Assembly (NCBI GenBank): GCA_951799405.1 | Contig: OX637353.1 | Coordinates: 310,001 to 374,000, forward strand | Length of the DNA stretch: 64,000 nucleotides | Source: Agapetus fuscipes | Taxonomy: Eukaryota; Arthropoda; Insecta; Trichoptera; Glossosomatidae | Direction of reading: 5' to 3' | In this document: positions 1-10,476 of the stretch, piece after piece | How the letters are laid out: every line of letters starts with the position of its first letter | Position numbering within the stretch: position 1 is the first letter of the stretch | Program-made: the position numbers and the translations under genes | Notes under the pieces: model-generated | Databases searched by the model: none | Seen by the model: the letters and a program-made list of their open reading frames with translations, nothing else | Told to the model about the DNA's origin: nothing

Positions 1-321
1 CTTTAAAATATAAACAGATGCATTATCATGACCTTGTACCATATTTAAAATTTCTAACTTAAGATTCCTTTGAAAGTCATATTTTTCAAATTGTTGTAAG
101 AATTTGGTTTTAAAAATTTTCCAATCAAATTCACAGTTAATTGCTCTGTACCAAGTTAACGGAAAATCTGTTAAAAATATAGGCATACACTCTACCAAAT
201 AATCTAATTTTAATTTGTAGACTTTGGCTAATTCTTCTAACCTTATTATAAATTCATTTGGTTCACTTTCACCATTAAAAGATATTTTTAATTTGAGAGG
301 ATCAAAATTTATGGACTCCAT
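1..321 (-). CDS. gag: Ty3/Gypsy-type gag, N-terminal part (runs off left edge)
   Basis: The minus strand is open for 107 codons from an ATG at 321 to the window edge, with no stop. The N-terminus reads MESINFDPLKLKISFNGESE, followed by PNEFIIRLEELAK, LTWYRAI, a DWKIFKTKFLQQF block and a NLKLEILNMVQG block. This F-NG-(E/S)-P-FI-RLEEL ... WYR ... FK-FL-QF order is the classic layout of Gypsy-type capsid (retrotransposon gag family), which packages element RNA into virus-like particles. No open reading frame precedes it up to the primer-binding site, about 490 bp upstream, so this ATG is the natural start. The downstream pol genes would lie outside the window. The reading frame looks undamaged as far as seen. 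Alternative: a domesticated gag gene, but the PBS and LTR next to it argue for an element. Family assignment is by motif recognition only. Confidence 0.85.
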   Translation of the reverse strand, partial: MESINFDPLKLKISFNGESEPNEFIIRLEELAKVYKLKLDYLVECMPIFLTDFPLTWYRAINCEFDWKIFKTKFLQQFEKYDFQRNLKLEILNMVQGHDNASVYILK

Positions 322-813
322 TGTGTTACTTTCTAAATCCTTTTTATTATTTATTTTTTAGATTTCGTCATTTGCTGTATATTTTCAATTTATGCAATTA
401 AAAAAAATCATTTCATTGAAAAAAAAAATTTTCATACAAATTAAATATAACACCATCTATATATATTTATCTAAACTGATTTGAAACAAACTGGTTCATG
501 TCCAATCTTTTTTCTTCTGGGACGTTCGATTTTTGAATTTCCATTCTTCTGAACGTAGTGTAGGTAATTTGAATTCTCTCACCTTCAATATTTTCAAACA
601 GCCTTTGAAATCTTGCAATTTCTTGTTATAAATTGTATAAGTTGAGTTTTTTAAAACATTTTAAACGTGTTGATGCTTTCACAACCATAAATCTGTCCAA
701 TTTTAATTATTTCATATATTGTATTGTTTTCAATGTCATTTGTTGAAATCGACTGTCATTTGTTTTTGTTTGTGAAAAATTTTCTTCATAGGAATTTCAT
801 TTATAGATTTTTT
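322..813 (-). other. Gypsy element 5' leader (between PBS and gag)
   Basis: AT-rich untranslated leader of the minus-strand element, about 490 bp, lying between the primer-binding site and the gag ATG. No long minus-strand frame is visible. It should hold the packaging signal, but I see no specific motif. Confidence 0.6.
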
Positions 814-831
814 CTTTTACGTTGGGCGCCA
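814..831 (-). other. Primer-binding site, tRNA-Lys type
   Basis: Read on the minus strand the site is TGGCGCCCAACGTAAAAG. The first ~13 bases match the 3' end complement of tRNA-Lys(1,2), a common primer for LTR retroelements. It sits three bases inside the LTR end, as expected. Confidence 0.75.
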
Positions 832-834
832 AAA

Positions 835-1150
835 TGTGAGGGTTTTTCCTCTGTCCTGCTGATTGACACAATTAATAATGTAACAGCCACTTTAATATGT
901 TTACTTTTATTCCTTTCACAATGTATACATAATAAACCACAGCACAATAATATTAATTATTCTTAATTACACATGCTTGTGACTCTCACGCCAGGCAAGC
1001 TTCTTCCCTCTTTTTGCATTCCTTTGTTTTCCTTTTTCCATTCAAATTCAAATCTAACGTTCCATTCCACCAAACAAACAAATTCATCTCGTTACACATG
1101 ACTTAGCGGTCACAGGAATATATAGCAGAATGTACCTTTGTGACTTGCTT
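835..1150 (-). repeat. Gypsy 5' LTR (distal end uncertain)
   Basis: On the plus strand the LTR begins TGTGAGGG at 835; on the minus strand it ends CCCTCACA just before the primer-binding site. A minus-strand AATAAA signal lies near 905-912 and a TATATA-like stretch near 1118-1123, a plausible promoter. The outer LTR end is not resolvable because the second LTR lies outside the window, so the right limit is a guess. Confidence 0.55.
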
Positions 1151-2171
1151 TGAGATAATTTTACACAATTATTTATTACAGTGCATTAATTTTCTCAAGT
1201 TTTTTTTAGTTCATTATCTTTAGTATGAAACATTTCGTAAATATCCCACCATCTCATAAACATAAAATATATGTAAGAAACAAAAGCTTATTAATATATA
1301 TTTTTTCTTACTTACGATATTTTATTCTAGGGGTAATATTACTATTCACATTTTATTTGAATGCTGCTCTTACTTAACTGCAACTTAATAATGTATCCCC
1401 ATAAGGTGTATCACAAAGTCAACTTGAAAATGTTTGAAAAAGAAAAAAAAAAAATTCTAATAAGCTTATAAATTTCAAAACATGACAGAGTATTATTGAC
1501 ATAATAATGAATAGTTAATACTCCTTGAAAACACGATTCTTAAAAATTTGCCCGATAAAAAAAAATACGAAAAACCCTCTACTTTTTCACTTTTTTGGTT
1601 TTATCTTTTTCCCCTTCAATCTAACGATTTTGAAATTCCGCTATTTATTAAAACACAAAAAACTAAACATAAAATACTCAATACATTTTCGATATTCGGG
1701 CTATTTCGTCTGAAATATATATTTTTTTGTAAATGGCGCTTATGACAAATATTTCTAAGTGAAATCACACCGAAGCGGCCATTCTCATTGGACTGCGGTA
1801 GTTCGCGCCCATCGCGGCATTTGTGAGTCAACATTCAACCTGTGAGGACGCTCCGTTTGGTAGTGACAATTTTAACAGAAAATTTGATATATTTTCTTTG
1901 TTTTCAGATATTTTAAAGTATGGAATTGCTTTATGTAATCGTTTGCCATCATGGGAAACAAGAAAAACAAAATCAAAAAGTAAAATAAATGTCATAAAAG
2001 ACTTTGACCAAATTCATTGAAAAAGGTACATTAAATTATGGAGTTTTAATTCCATGGAGAGGATGTAAATTTGATTTAGTTCCAAACGACATGTTATTGA
2101 AGTTTTCATTTTGTTACTATCTCCATGATTATAATACACAACTTAAGTTTTGTCGAGGGTATAATAATACG
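1151..2171. other. Unassigned AT-rich DNA
   Basis: No recognisable gene or repeat. A short GC-richer patch lies at about 1770-1850. Small frames here (for example 1823-2020) show no family motif. Confidence 0.4.
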
Positions 2172-2327
2172 CCAATGTCACCCCTTTTTCAAAGAAGATT
2201 AGCAAAAGCTGCAAGGCTTTTGTTCATTCGAGATTTTGATTATAATTTGTAAGTACCCACGCATGCAGCATTTGTACGCGCACACCCCGTCTGCTTGTGG
2301 GCATCCATTTAATATGAATCATAAATG
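2172..2327 (+). repeat. RTE tail, old degraded copy
   Basis: Starts at CAATGTCACCCC, the middle of the tail consensus, and keeps the CTGCTTGTGGGCAT and TTAATATGAATC blocks. Diverged and 5'-truncated; the terminal CTTAGATTA end is not clear. Confidence 0.6.
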
Positions 2328-2802
2328 TCATTTTTTAACATTTATTACAGATTACAGACGGATTTTTTTTTCTGTGAGCGAAAATGACTAGCTTGGCACT
2401 TTCTATGGAGTTTTGTTGAATTAACGGACATTTTGATTGTAGGAAAGTTACCGAGTAATAAATAAAATAATATAGGGTTTTTCAAAATGCATGCGTTAAT
2501 TATTTGTGTGAGCTAAACTCTTATCCATCTTCCGAGTTATATACCTCGATGCTTTGGACCTACTTTAGACAGTAAGTGTATTCCACCGCACAGTCTTCCT
2601 AGTGGGCGGGGCCTAAACACGCGAAATGCGAAAAATTTCTGAGTTTATATGAGGCCTTAAATACACATACGGGTTTATGAACAACAACTTTCTTTCAAGT
2701 AATTTTCAACTCTGTAGGGATTTGAAATATGATACTCTCTGATCATTAATGTTTAAAATTTCATAGTTGTAGCTCAAATTACTTAAAACCTACGAAATCA
2801 CA

Positions 2803-3382
2803 ATGGAATGGATAAAAGACTGACGAAGAAAGTATATGTTGCAAGAATGGATGGATGTCGTGGTAGAAGAAGACCAAGAAAGGTATGGGTCGACCAAATT
2901 TTCGAATTTCCGAAATTGCGAATGAATGGAATATCCAGAGTCATAATAAAAGGAGAGCCTGTATGAAGAAGGTTATGACTCTGGAGGAAATGAAGGAAGT
3001 GTGTAAGGACAGAAAGAAATGGCGGTTGAGCTTGGGTTTTTTTTAAATTAGAATTTGTTTTCTGTTAGTTTTTGATGTCCACACATGTTATAATTTGTTG
3101 ATATTAAAAATGTAATTTGTTGTGTATGTTCCTTGACTTATAGGTTGATATGCGGCTGACCACCCATGCTGTAGAAAATGGTTCACTTTGCTAATATCAT
3201 CCCTGTCTCAGGGAAGGTCGGCAGGAGTTGCAGGGTGTATGTTCATTTGAGATTCGGGTTTTTATGTTGTAAGTTCACATGCAGTAAGTGTTAGCGCGAA
3301 TTTATACGTGTGTGCTTGTGGGAATGCATTTAACATGAACCTCAAATGCAATATATATTTTGCAACTTAGATTAGATTAGAA
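2803..3382 (+). pseudogene. 5'-truncated RTE-like LINE: end of ORF2 plus 3' tail
   Basis: This copy starts near the end of the LINE ORF. It encodes RLTKKVYVARMDGCRGRRRP and RKVWVDQIFEF, nearly the same as the C-terminal block of the long LINE at 28309-29004, then falls out of frame around 2905 (the later KRRACMKKVMTLEEMKEV homologue is in another frame). A poly-T/AT-rich 3' UTR and a complete RTE tail follow from about 3132 and end in GATTA repeats. It is the key link showing that the dispersed tails belong to the LINE. It is too short and too broken to be active; 5' truncation is typical of target-primed reverse transcription. Confidence 0.85.
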
Positions 3383-3551
3383 TTTACTTACAATTTTGTA
3401 GAGAAAAGACCAAGGACACATTTTAGGTATCACTCGTTGTTTAAACTCACAAGATATTTACTTCGTTATTTTATTATGGCCGATTGTTTCTGGGTTAAAG
3501 GAATGGCAGACTTCCACTCTAATTCCAAATTTATTCCTATCGCATGACTCG

Positions 3552-3640
3552 AATAATAATAATAATAATATTAGAATGATTTATTTTGTGAGCGCTGTTT
3601 TTGTGTGTATCACACCTCAAGAGCCCTCTAACTCGCACGA
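3552..3640 (-). repeat. SINE-B (B1 end) fragment
   Basis: Starts with an AAT run (the reverse of the ATT tail) and covers only the last ~70 bp of the B1 end, including GTGTGTATCACACCTCAAGA. The head is missing. Confidence 0.75.
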
Positions 3641-4485
3641 CACATACCTGTAGGTTCTCGCGTGTTCTTTCTCTGTATGTGTTTTTGCATCTACGCTTGC
3701 TACCACGTGCTTACCCTAGCAGTTAGTATGTATTGGAGTTCCTGCCCACTACAGGGCGCTCTCTTAAAGCATCATTGGGGTTTATGGCTCTAGGCGACCA
3801 TTTGCTGTGTCGATACAAATAAAATATAAAGACAAACTTGATATTTATGTCTTACGGCTACGATGCAGATGTCCTGTAAATTTCAGTATTGGCTTAACAG
3901 CATTGAAGAAATCGTTGGAAAATTTATGATCATTTCGGGGTGCTGACAATAAGAGATTTGAAACATGCATTGAAGTTATTGAAGAAAGAAATTAAGCTTC
4001 CTTAGAATATGCTACATAAAGTATAGTGTTGTAAGAGTAGAAAAAAATATAACATGCCAAGAAGTGGTTGCTGGAATTCGCATGTTACATAAAATATGCA
4101 GGTATCGCTCGATTTATGATGTTTTTTAGCGTACCTTAAAGTATTGTTAAGTATTTTACAGTTCATTGCACTGCACTAGTAGCTCAGCGCAAACAGTTTT
4201 TGAATGAAATTCAGAAAAACTCATAGTCATAAATGTATCATTGATTGCACTTGCTAGAATCTTAGCAAAAAAACATCCTGAGACTTTCTTATAATATTTG
4301 CATAAATGAGTGTTTTTGGAATGGAGTCAGCGATAGAAATAACTTTTCATGGAACTTTAAAGGAGCAAAGTTGTAGTTTGTTTGTTTAAATAAGTGTATG
4401 AAACTATTTCTCCACTAATAATTACTTTATTTAACATTCAATATCTATGTTTTTATATTCCGACTAAAATCAAATCATTTTTTTT
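3641..4485. other. Unassigned DNA
   Basis: No gene recognised. A patch at about 3855-4005 reads like degraded coding sequence but carries stops in all frames and no family motif. Confidence 0.35.
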
Positions 4486-4486
4486 G

Positions 4487-4809
4487 TATCTAAATCTAAA
4501 TCTAAATCTAAGCTGCAAAGATATGTATCATTTGAGATTCATATCAAATGCATTCCCACAAGCAGACATGCATAATTTCGCGCTTACACATGCTGCATGT
4601 GGACCTACAATATAAAAACCCCAATCTCAAATGAACATAAGCCCTGCAACTCTTGCCGACCTTCCCTGAAACAGGGGTGACATTGGCAAAGTGAACCATT
4701 TTTTACAGTATGGGTGGTCAGCCGCATACCAACCTATCAGTCAAGGAGTACAAGCAATTAATACAATCAAATATATAAAACAAATAAATTCTAAGCAATT
4801 AAACAGTAA
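4487..4809 (-). repeat. RTE tail, full, with upstream 3' UTR
   Basis: Ends (left) in a TCTAAA repeat tract. The full tail is followed on the right by about 60 bp of LINE 3' UTR that is shared with the copies at 45085 and 61122, so these three extend further into the LINE than most. Confidence 0.85.
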
Positions 4810-4852
4810 AAAAAAAAAAAAAAAAAAAAAATATATAATAATAATAATAATG
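4808..4852. repeat. A run followed by ATA microsatellite
   Basis: Twenty-two or so A residues, then ATA-type trinucleotides that lead straight into the next RTE tail. Likely the simple-repeat end of that tail. Confidence 0.8.
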
Positions 4853-5100
4853 TAAGTTGCTCTCAAAGGCATGCCCACAAACAAACACGTGTAGTTCGCG
4901 CTTACAAATGCTGATTGTGTACTTACAAATAAAATTCAAACCTCAAATGAACATAAGCCCCACAACTTTTGCCGACCTTCTCTGAAACAGGGGTGACACT
5001 GGCAAAGTGAACCATTTTGTACAGTATGGGTGGTCAGCCTCATACCAACCTATAAGTCAAGGAATATGAATAATAAATTACATTTAAATATAAAAAATAA
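4850..5100 (-). repeat. RTE tail, full
   Basis: Reverse copy ending at the TTGCAACTTA-equivalent at 4850 (left) and extending past TTCCTTGACTTATAGG at about 5057 into ~40 bp of LINE 3' UTR. It sits head-to-tail with the copy at 4487. Confidence 0.85.
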
Positions 5101-5463
5101 CATAATAATCTAGATGATATTATTAAACTATATATTACAAAAAAAAGTGAATTGATATGATTTGAGTCGAAATGTTGTTTTTCTACTCCCATTTGGTAAT
5201 TTACTAATTACAAAACGGCTAACGCAATCACAATGCCATACATTTCTACACCCGTTGCATAATGTTACATTATGCAACCGGTAACCGTGTTAAAATGAAC
5301 ATGTGCGCATGCGCATTGTCAGAATTGGAACCATTTTTTAATTTCAAATGTCAACCTTGTATGGGGGTATGAAGACCTGTCAATCCAAGATGGCCGCAAG
5401 CGATCAGCTGATTAGGCTTCATACAATATTAGTGATATTCGGTAGGTAGGAATTACCGTGGTG
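5101..5463. other. Unassigned; short stretch shared with 41100-41190
   Basis: The stretch TTTGGTAAT...CAATGCCATACATTTC (about 5195-5255) recurs at about 41128-41182, so part of this is an unclassified dispersed repeat. A perfect short palindrome centred near 5260 (TGCATAATG/CATTATGCA) is also present. Confidence 0.45.
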
Positions 5464-5657
5464 ATGTCACCCCTGTTTCAGGGAAGGTCGGCAAAAGTTG
5501 TGGGGCTTATGTTCATTTGAGGTTTGGATTTTATTTGTAAGTACACATTCAGCATTTGTAAGCGCGAACTACACTTGTTGGTTTGTGGGCATACATCTGA
5601 GAGCTTTAAATGAATATATCCTTGCAACTTAGATTATAGATTATAGATTATAGATGA
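5464..5657 (+). repeat. RTE tail, 5'-truncated
   Basis: Begins at GATGTCACCCCTGTTTCAGG and runs to three tandem ATTATAG units at the 3' end. Close to consensus, hence fairly young. Confidence 0.85.
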
Positions 5658-5871
5658 GACTTTCAGCCCTGTTCAGATGAAAATAAATAAGTATATTTTA
5701 TGTGTAGAGTCAAATAAAAATTGTTTATAGTGCTAAAATTTATCGAATTTATTTATCGGTTTGCTCCAAATAAAGCTTTCCTTTTTTCAATGGAAAATAA
5801 AAGGCTTGAAAGGAAAACAATACAAAAAATTTCACCGCAAAAAATAAACAAACTCAAAAAGTTACTTGGTT

Positions 5872-6092
5872 AATAGGTGAGTATGAGGTTGATCACCTAT
5901 GCTGTACAAATTTGGTTCACCTGCCAATACAACTGCAGGGCATATGTTTATTTGAGTTTTGGGTTTGAATGTTTAAGCTTATATGCAGGATGTTAAAGCG
6001 CGACCTTATACATATGTGTCGGCTTGTGGGCATGAATTCAATATGAAACCTAAATATAATTTATTTTTACAACTTAGGTTAGATTAGATAAT
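5872..6092 (+). repeat. RTE tail, diverged subtype
   Basis: Recognisable from AGTATGAGGTTGATCACC to ACAACTTAGGTTAGATTAGA, with an internal deletion where the GTCACCCCTGTTTCAGG block should be. Confidence 0.7.
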
Positions 6093-6219
6093 CGAAGGGA
6101 ATGATAAATCACACGTTTTGACAAAGGTAAGGTTTTAATTACTTCAAATGGACGAGTACATTATAATGACTATTATTTACTATTTTGTTAATTCTCTCAT
6201 GGTCGTAGAAAAAGTATTG

Positions 6220-6341
6220 TATGCCACTGCACGTAATTAGTCTTTGTAACACTCGTGCTTTCTATTGTGCCATTCGGCTGCGCCTCATGGCACAAACTAG
6301 CACTCGTGTTAAAAAGACTATCATTACTTGGCAGTGGCATA
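6220..6341. repeat. Hairpin repeat (palindromic MITE-like), ~53 bp arms
   Basis: TATGCCACTGC at the left and GCAGTGGCATA at the right begin two arms that pair over about 53 bp with several mismatches. The arms meet at TTGTGCCATTCGG...ATGGCACAA. No coding sequence. Target duplication not obvious. Confidence 0.7.
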
Positions 6342-7018
6342 AATAACTATTTCAAAATTATAAGAAACACATAAAGTGAATGTAAAAATCGATAATTTTT
6401 AGTGAAAAATGGTCCCGTACACGTATAAAGAAAAAAATACAACAACTTCGCTCCTATAAAGCAAAATTTACATTTTTCAGAATATTTTTTATAGAGAAGA
6501 CAGTGTGTAAAAAGTATGAATATTAATCAAACGCGGGATAAGGGTAAAGTACGCTCATCGAAGGAAACCAGCCAAGAGAACAAAGTGCTGTACAAATTAT
6601 AATACAAGTGAGTACACGCCTCCAGCATCATCCATTTTCCTAATGAAGCCTATCCACTGCGTATTCACAAAAAAGGGGTTTTTCTTTTTGATATAAAAAA
6701 AACCTTTTTGCTCCTTTTCCACAATAAAACACCCATTTGAGATTCTGTGTCTCGGACAAAAATTAAAACAAATGTTGTTCAACCGCTTTGAACTTCTGAA
6801 TATTTTGAAATAAGGATGTATTTTTTTCCGTTGCTTTGGGCTCACATGGGAGTCTTGAATATTTCATCCGAAAGCTTTTCTTGTAATAGTGACCTTTATT
6901 TATTTTTAACTGCAATGTTTTTGAGATTTTTTCGATTGATTGTGGTCCATTGTTTATCGACTCATACAAGCTATCAGAAGGTATGTGGTTCAAATTTCAG
7001 GTGAATAGTTTTGACACA
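6342..7018. other. Unassigned AT-rich DNA
   Basis: Only short frames without family motifs on both strands. I see no repeat shared with the rest of the window. Confidence 0.35.
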
Positions 7019-7341
7019 ACGCAATCGCAACTAAGCTACTCATATAGTGTATCTTCTTGCAACGTTTTCTCCGAAAGAGTTGCGTGTGGCTAGTAAACCT
7101 ATTTATTTTTACAGGTAAGAGGGTCGGCCTTACAACAACCATTTCAGTTGAAATAGGAGTTTCCCGGCTCTTGAGAGAACTATTACCCATATCTTGTGAA
7201 AGCTGAGTTAAACTTGCCGGTATTTATTTTGGTTTTGAAATACACACCAAAATGGGAAATCATTTCTGACACCCTGGGTAGGATTCGAGCCCGAGCTCTC
7301 GGTATAGAGTGCAAGCTCTCTACCAATTGAGCTGTCGACCG
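7019..7341 (-). repeat. SINE-A, full-length monomer
   Basis: The most complete monomer. Read on the minus strand: tRNA-like head with GACAGCTCAATTGGTAGAG (box A) and GGGCTCGAATCCTACC (box B), a ~60 bp spacer found only in this copy, then the body and the GTAGCTTAGTTGCG 3' end. The head would let RNA polymerase III transcribe it; mobility would need a partner LINE. Confidence 0.85.
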
Positions 7342-8090
7342 GACTTCTTTTGACTGGAATTCTCAAGAAATCGATTTCAGCCGAACTGTTGCAAAAGATA
7401 AAGATGGAGGAAAGGTTATTAAATTATTTGAATGTTTAAATTTGTGGCAATTAAATCACATATTAGGTCTTTGACAAACCTTTTGTCATTTGTTGAAAAT
7501 TTCCGGTGAATCAATTTTCATCGCAAGAACATAGGTAAATTTATATTTGAAGCACGATATACAGAACTGTTGTATACTTACGTACAAGTCCATGGCATAT
7601 AATATTGTCGTATTTAGCAACAAAAAGGCAACTTAACGAGTTACATGGACCGTATTAAGGTTGTGCAGCCTACCAGTTCGGTAAATACCGGCCCGGTTAG
7701 CTACAGTCGCTGACAGACAACTTCATCCCGCGCTAATCCACCCTGCTTGATACACTTGAGGAGATAATCTCGGGCTTAAGCTAGCCTACTCTACCTAAAA
7801 GATCGAATTTATAATATTTCTGGTCTTCAGATGCCGGAACAATGAATTGGTGGGACTCGGAAGATTGTGATACTAAAGAAGGGTTAAATTGTTGTAATGC
7901 GATGACTTAAGGGGGCGCTCTCATGTTGCACCGCGCCGAAAGCTGTCAAAGTTGCGACCCGTTTCCCCCCATCCCCTTTCGCCTCAGACTGTATGGATTT
8001 AGCCCCACAAAATATGCTCGACTTGCTATTGCCGTTTGTAGAATTTTTTTTACATACGACTTTTGTGGAACTCCCATCACGCAAAAAAAA
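7342..8090. other. Unassigned DNA
   Basis: No gene or window repeat recognised. A GC-richer patch lies at about 7640-7800 and another at 7910-7990. Confidence 0.35.
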
Positions 8091-8590
8091 AACGCAACTA
8101 AGCTACACATATAGTGTAACTTCTTGCCTGTGTTATTCCCGAAGGGGTCACATGTGGCCATTCGGGACCTATTTATTTTTACAGGTAAGGGGACCGGTCT
8201 TACACCAACAACTTTTAGTTGAAGTGGGGTTTCCCAACTCCCGGGGAGCTGGTTCTCATTTTTTGTGAAGGCTGAGTAAACCTTGAGATCGAACCCTTGC
8301 TCTCGGTATGGAATGAAAGCATTCTGCCAATTAAGCTATCGACCTTTTTACGAGCATGATCGTTGTCGCTACAAAGCGCCAATTCTCGAGCTAGACCCAG
8401 TTGTGTAAGGCTGGATGGACCTTTAGTGACTGGTCAGCGGTTATTGGTAAAGGTTTATGAATTTCTCAACCCAGCAAAGAGCAAATTTGAAAATATAAAT
8501 GGTACTTATATTTTTTGTGCTCTGCCGGGAATCGAACCCACAACCTTCTTATTCAGAGTTCGAAGTGTTACCACTGATCTACGGACCGGC
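8091..8590 (-). repeat. Composite SINE dimer B-A
   Basis: On the minus strand SINE-B (8590-8345, head GTAGATCAGTGGTAACACTT and box B GGTTCGATTCC) is joined directly to SINE-A (8344-8091, box B GGGTTCGATCTC) through GCTCGTAAAAAGGTCGATAG. The same junction recurs at 36441 and 54818, so this is one mobile unit and not a chance neighbour pair. Two tRNA-like heads are therefore present in one element. Confidence 0.85.
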
Positions 8591-8767
8591 CACGATAGCC
8601 ATAATTTTTTGTGACCCTTTACTTTAATTCGAAGTATATTTAATCAAAGTAAGCCCTTTTTCACATTACTTAAAAACCTAATTGTTATATAAATGACATG
8701 TTTTTTGAAATTGAAAAAGGAATATTGTAATTCAAAACTCATTAACGAAATACAGTGTGTGTCACAG

Positions 8768-8966
8768 TATGAGACTGACCACCCGTGCTGTAAAAATGGT
8801 TCACTTTGCCAATGTCACCCTTGTTTCAGGGAAGGACGGCAAGAGTTGCAGGGTGTATGCCCATTTGGTTTTTATGTTGAGGCATGTGCAAGTGCGAACT
8901 TGTACGTGTCTGGTTGTGAGAATGCATGTAATGTGAGATATATCTTTTCAACTTAGATTAGATTAA
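8768..8966 (+). repeat. RTE tail, nearly full
   Basis: From AGTATGAGACTGACCACCC to two GATTA units. The reading frame spanning it (8693-8956) is a by-product. It abuts SINE-A in opposite orientation, as at 26906. Confidence 0.85.
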
Positions 8967-9200
8967 AACGCAACTAAGCTACATATATAGTGTAACTTCT
9001 TGCCGAGTTATCCCCGAAGGGGTCGCATGTGGCGAGTTGAACCTATTTATTTTTACAGGTAAGGGGTTCAACTCAAGGGGGTTCAAGGGGGCCGGCCTTA
9101 CGCCAACCACTTCAGTTGAAGTGGGGGTTTCTCGGCTCCCGAGGGAGCTGGTACTCATTTCTTGTGAAGGCTGAGTAAACCTTGCCGGTATTTGTTTGTG
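8967..9200 (-). repeat. SINE-A body, head missing
   Basis: Carries the body from AACGCAACTAAGCTAC to CTGAGTAAACCTTGCCGG, with a small duplication around GGGGTTCAACTCAAGGGGG. The tRNA-like head is absent, so it is 5'-truncated. Confidence 0.85.
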
Positions 9201-9340
9201 CTTACATTATGGAAATATCAAATAATTAAGGTGATTTTTCCTGTTAATATAAATCACAAAATAACTTCGAGAACAAAACTTTAATTGAATAAATTAAAAA
9301 ACAAAAAATGTAATTTTAAAAACAATTATATCAAAATACC

Positions 9341-9500
9341 GTCCAGCCTTACAGCAACTGGTTCTTGCTTGAGTATTGGCGCTTTGTAGAGACAAACAAG
9401 CTCGTAAACAACACCTCTGCGGCACGACTACAAGTGTCATAGACCCTTAGAGTCTCTGAAATCGAGGGAGTCTCCCGCACAGAATTACTTGAAAAAAAAA
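9341..9500 (+). repeat. SINE-B (B2 end), 5'-truncated
   Basis: Starts at GTCCAGCCTTACAGCAACTG and ends with the B2 end AGTCTCCCGCACAGAATTAC plus an A run. Confidence 0.85.
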
Positions 9501-9847
9501 TGTAACTTGCTTTTTCGAGTCCTATCTAGGGAATCCAGTAAAAAAACATATTTTTTGTTCTAAGTAGTTATGTATGTTGATGGATTTTTGAAGTACTGTA
9601 TGCAATAAAAGACAATTATATTTAAAGTTAATATTTTTGTAGAATCATTTTACTTCTAAGTTGTAGGTACATAAGTTTATGAAGCTCTTAACGTAATTAT
9701 AGACAATTATATTGTTGTGTTAAGGGTTCAAATAGTCTTCAAATTAAAAAAAAATGGTCTTCTTTACAGGATTTTTATTTTACACTTAGATTTATTTGAA
9801 AATTTACCTCTATTGACAAACACCATTTCGAAATTACAATTTTAAAT

Positions 9848-9997
9848 ATGGGGGAATCATTTATCAGCAGGTTTCAGGAATTTAAAAACAGTAGAGCGAC
9901 CTTAGCAATCGTCAAAAATCCTCTTAATGCTACGATAACTGAGTTGCAATTTTCTCCTTTTGGCATTGAAATACAATTGAATGTTAATAAAATTTAA
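9848..9997 (+). pseudogene. hAT transposase fragment, ZBED/GTF2IRD2-like
   Basis: Forty-nine codons in frame beginning MGESFISRFQEFKNSRATL and containing ITELQFSPFGIEIQL. The same protein block is encoded, inverted, at 39740-39850 inside the hAT at 38281, where KFSPFGIGIDI and the NSRATL-equivalent are seen. This is a short piece of the central transposase region with no visible terminal repeats, so a decayed fragment. The family label rests on the linked fragment's C-terminal hAT dimerisation motif. Confidence 0.6.
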
Positions 9998-10106
9998 TAA
10001 TAAAAATTATAAAAGTGAAAATATAGAACAGTGATTGATTTAAATCCTAAAGCTAAATAAATTGTATCATATATATGTATTTAAATATATATATTTATTT
10101 GATTAA

Positions 10107-10200
10107 AAATGCTGCATATGAACTAACAACATAAAAATCCAAATCTCAAATGAACACAAGCTCTAATGGCTTATCAGTTACATACAAACCAATATTTTTA
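10107..10200 (-). repeat. RTE tail fragment
   Basis: Only the ATGCTGCATATGAAC...TCTCAAATGAACACAAGC part of the tail is clear. Confidence 0.6.
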
Positions 10201-10302
10201 AGAACGAAAGTGATAAATTACATTTTACTATTATTTTTTTATTTACGTAAAACAAAATCTTACAAAAACTGTGAAAAATCAACATAAAAAGTAAAACAAA
10301 TC

Positions 10303-10476
10303 ATAGGAGAGACGGGTAGGTCGATTGAAACCAGACTAAAAGAACATGTCAGAGCATTCAGGGGCCTGTCAGCGCATTCTGAAATGGCTGACCACTGTAT
10401 TGAAAATAATCACTCATTTGACACGAACAATACGGTGGTTTTGCACTCGGAGTGTGATGGCAGACGTTTGAAGGCT
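10303..10476 (+). pseudogene. Penelope-like element, GIY-YIG domain fragment
   Basis: Open frame reading IGETGRSIETRLKEH, then RAFRGLSAHSEMADHCIENN. IGxT-GR-(x)n-R-KEH and the later ADHCIE-HxF block are the second half of the GIY-YIG nuclease domain that Penelope-like elements carry after their reverse transcriptase. A near-identical segment lies at 34329-34500. The GIY motif upstream and everything before it is missing. On the right the frame is cut at the edge of the LTR-like repeat (10477), which therefore landed inside this fragment or later. Confidence 0.75.

Noticed and set aside
724..966. 80-codon plus-strand frame near the left edge
   Set aside because: Crosses the Gypsy primer-binding site and LTR border in antisense.
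2803..3382. Independent zinc/arginine-rich protein gene
   Set aside because: The GCRGRRRPRKVW block is the C-terminal end of the RTE-like LINE protein.
8693..8956. 87-codon frame MTCFLKLKKEYCNSKLINEI with cysteines
   Set aside because: It lies across an RTE tail; the same tail elsewhere has stops in this frame.
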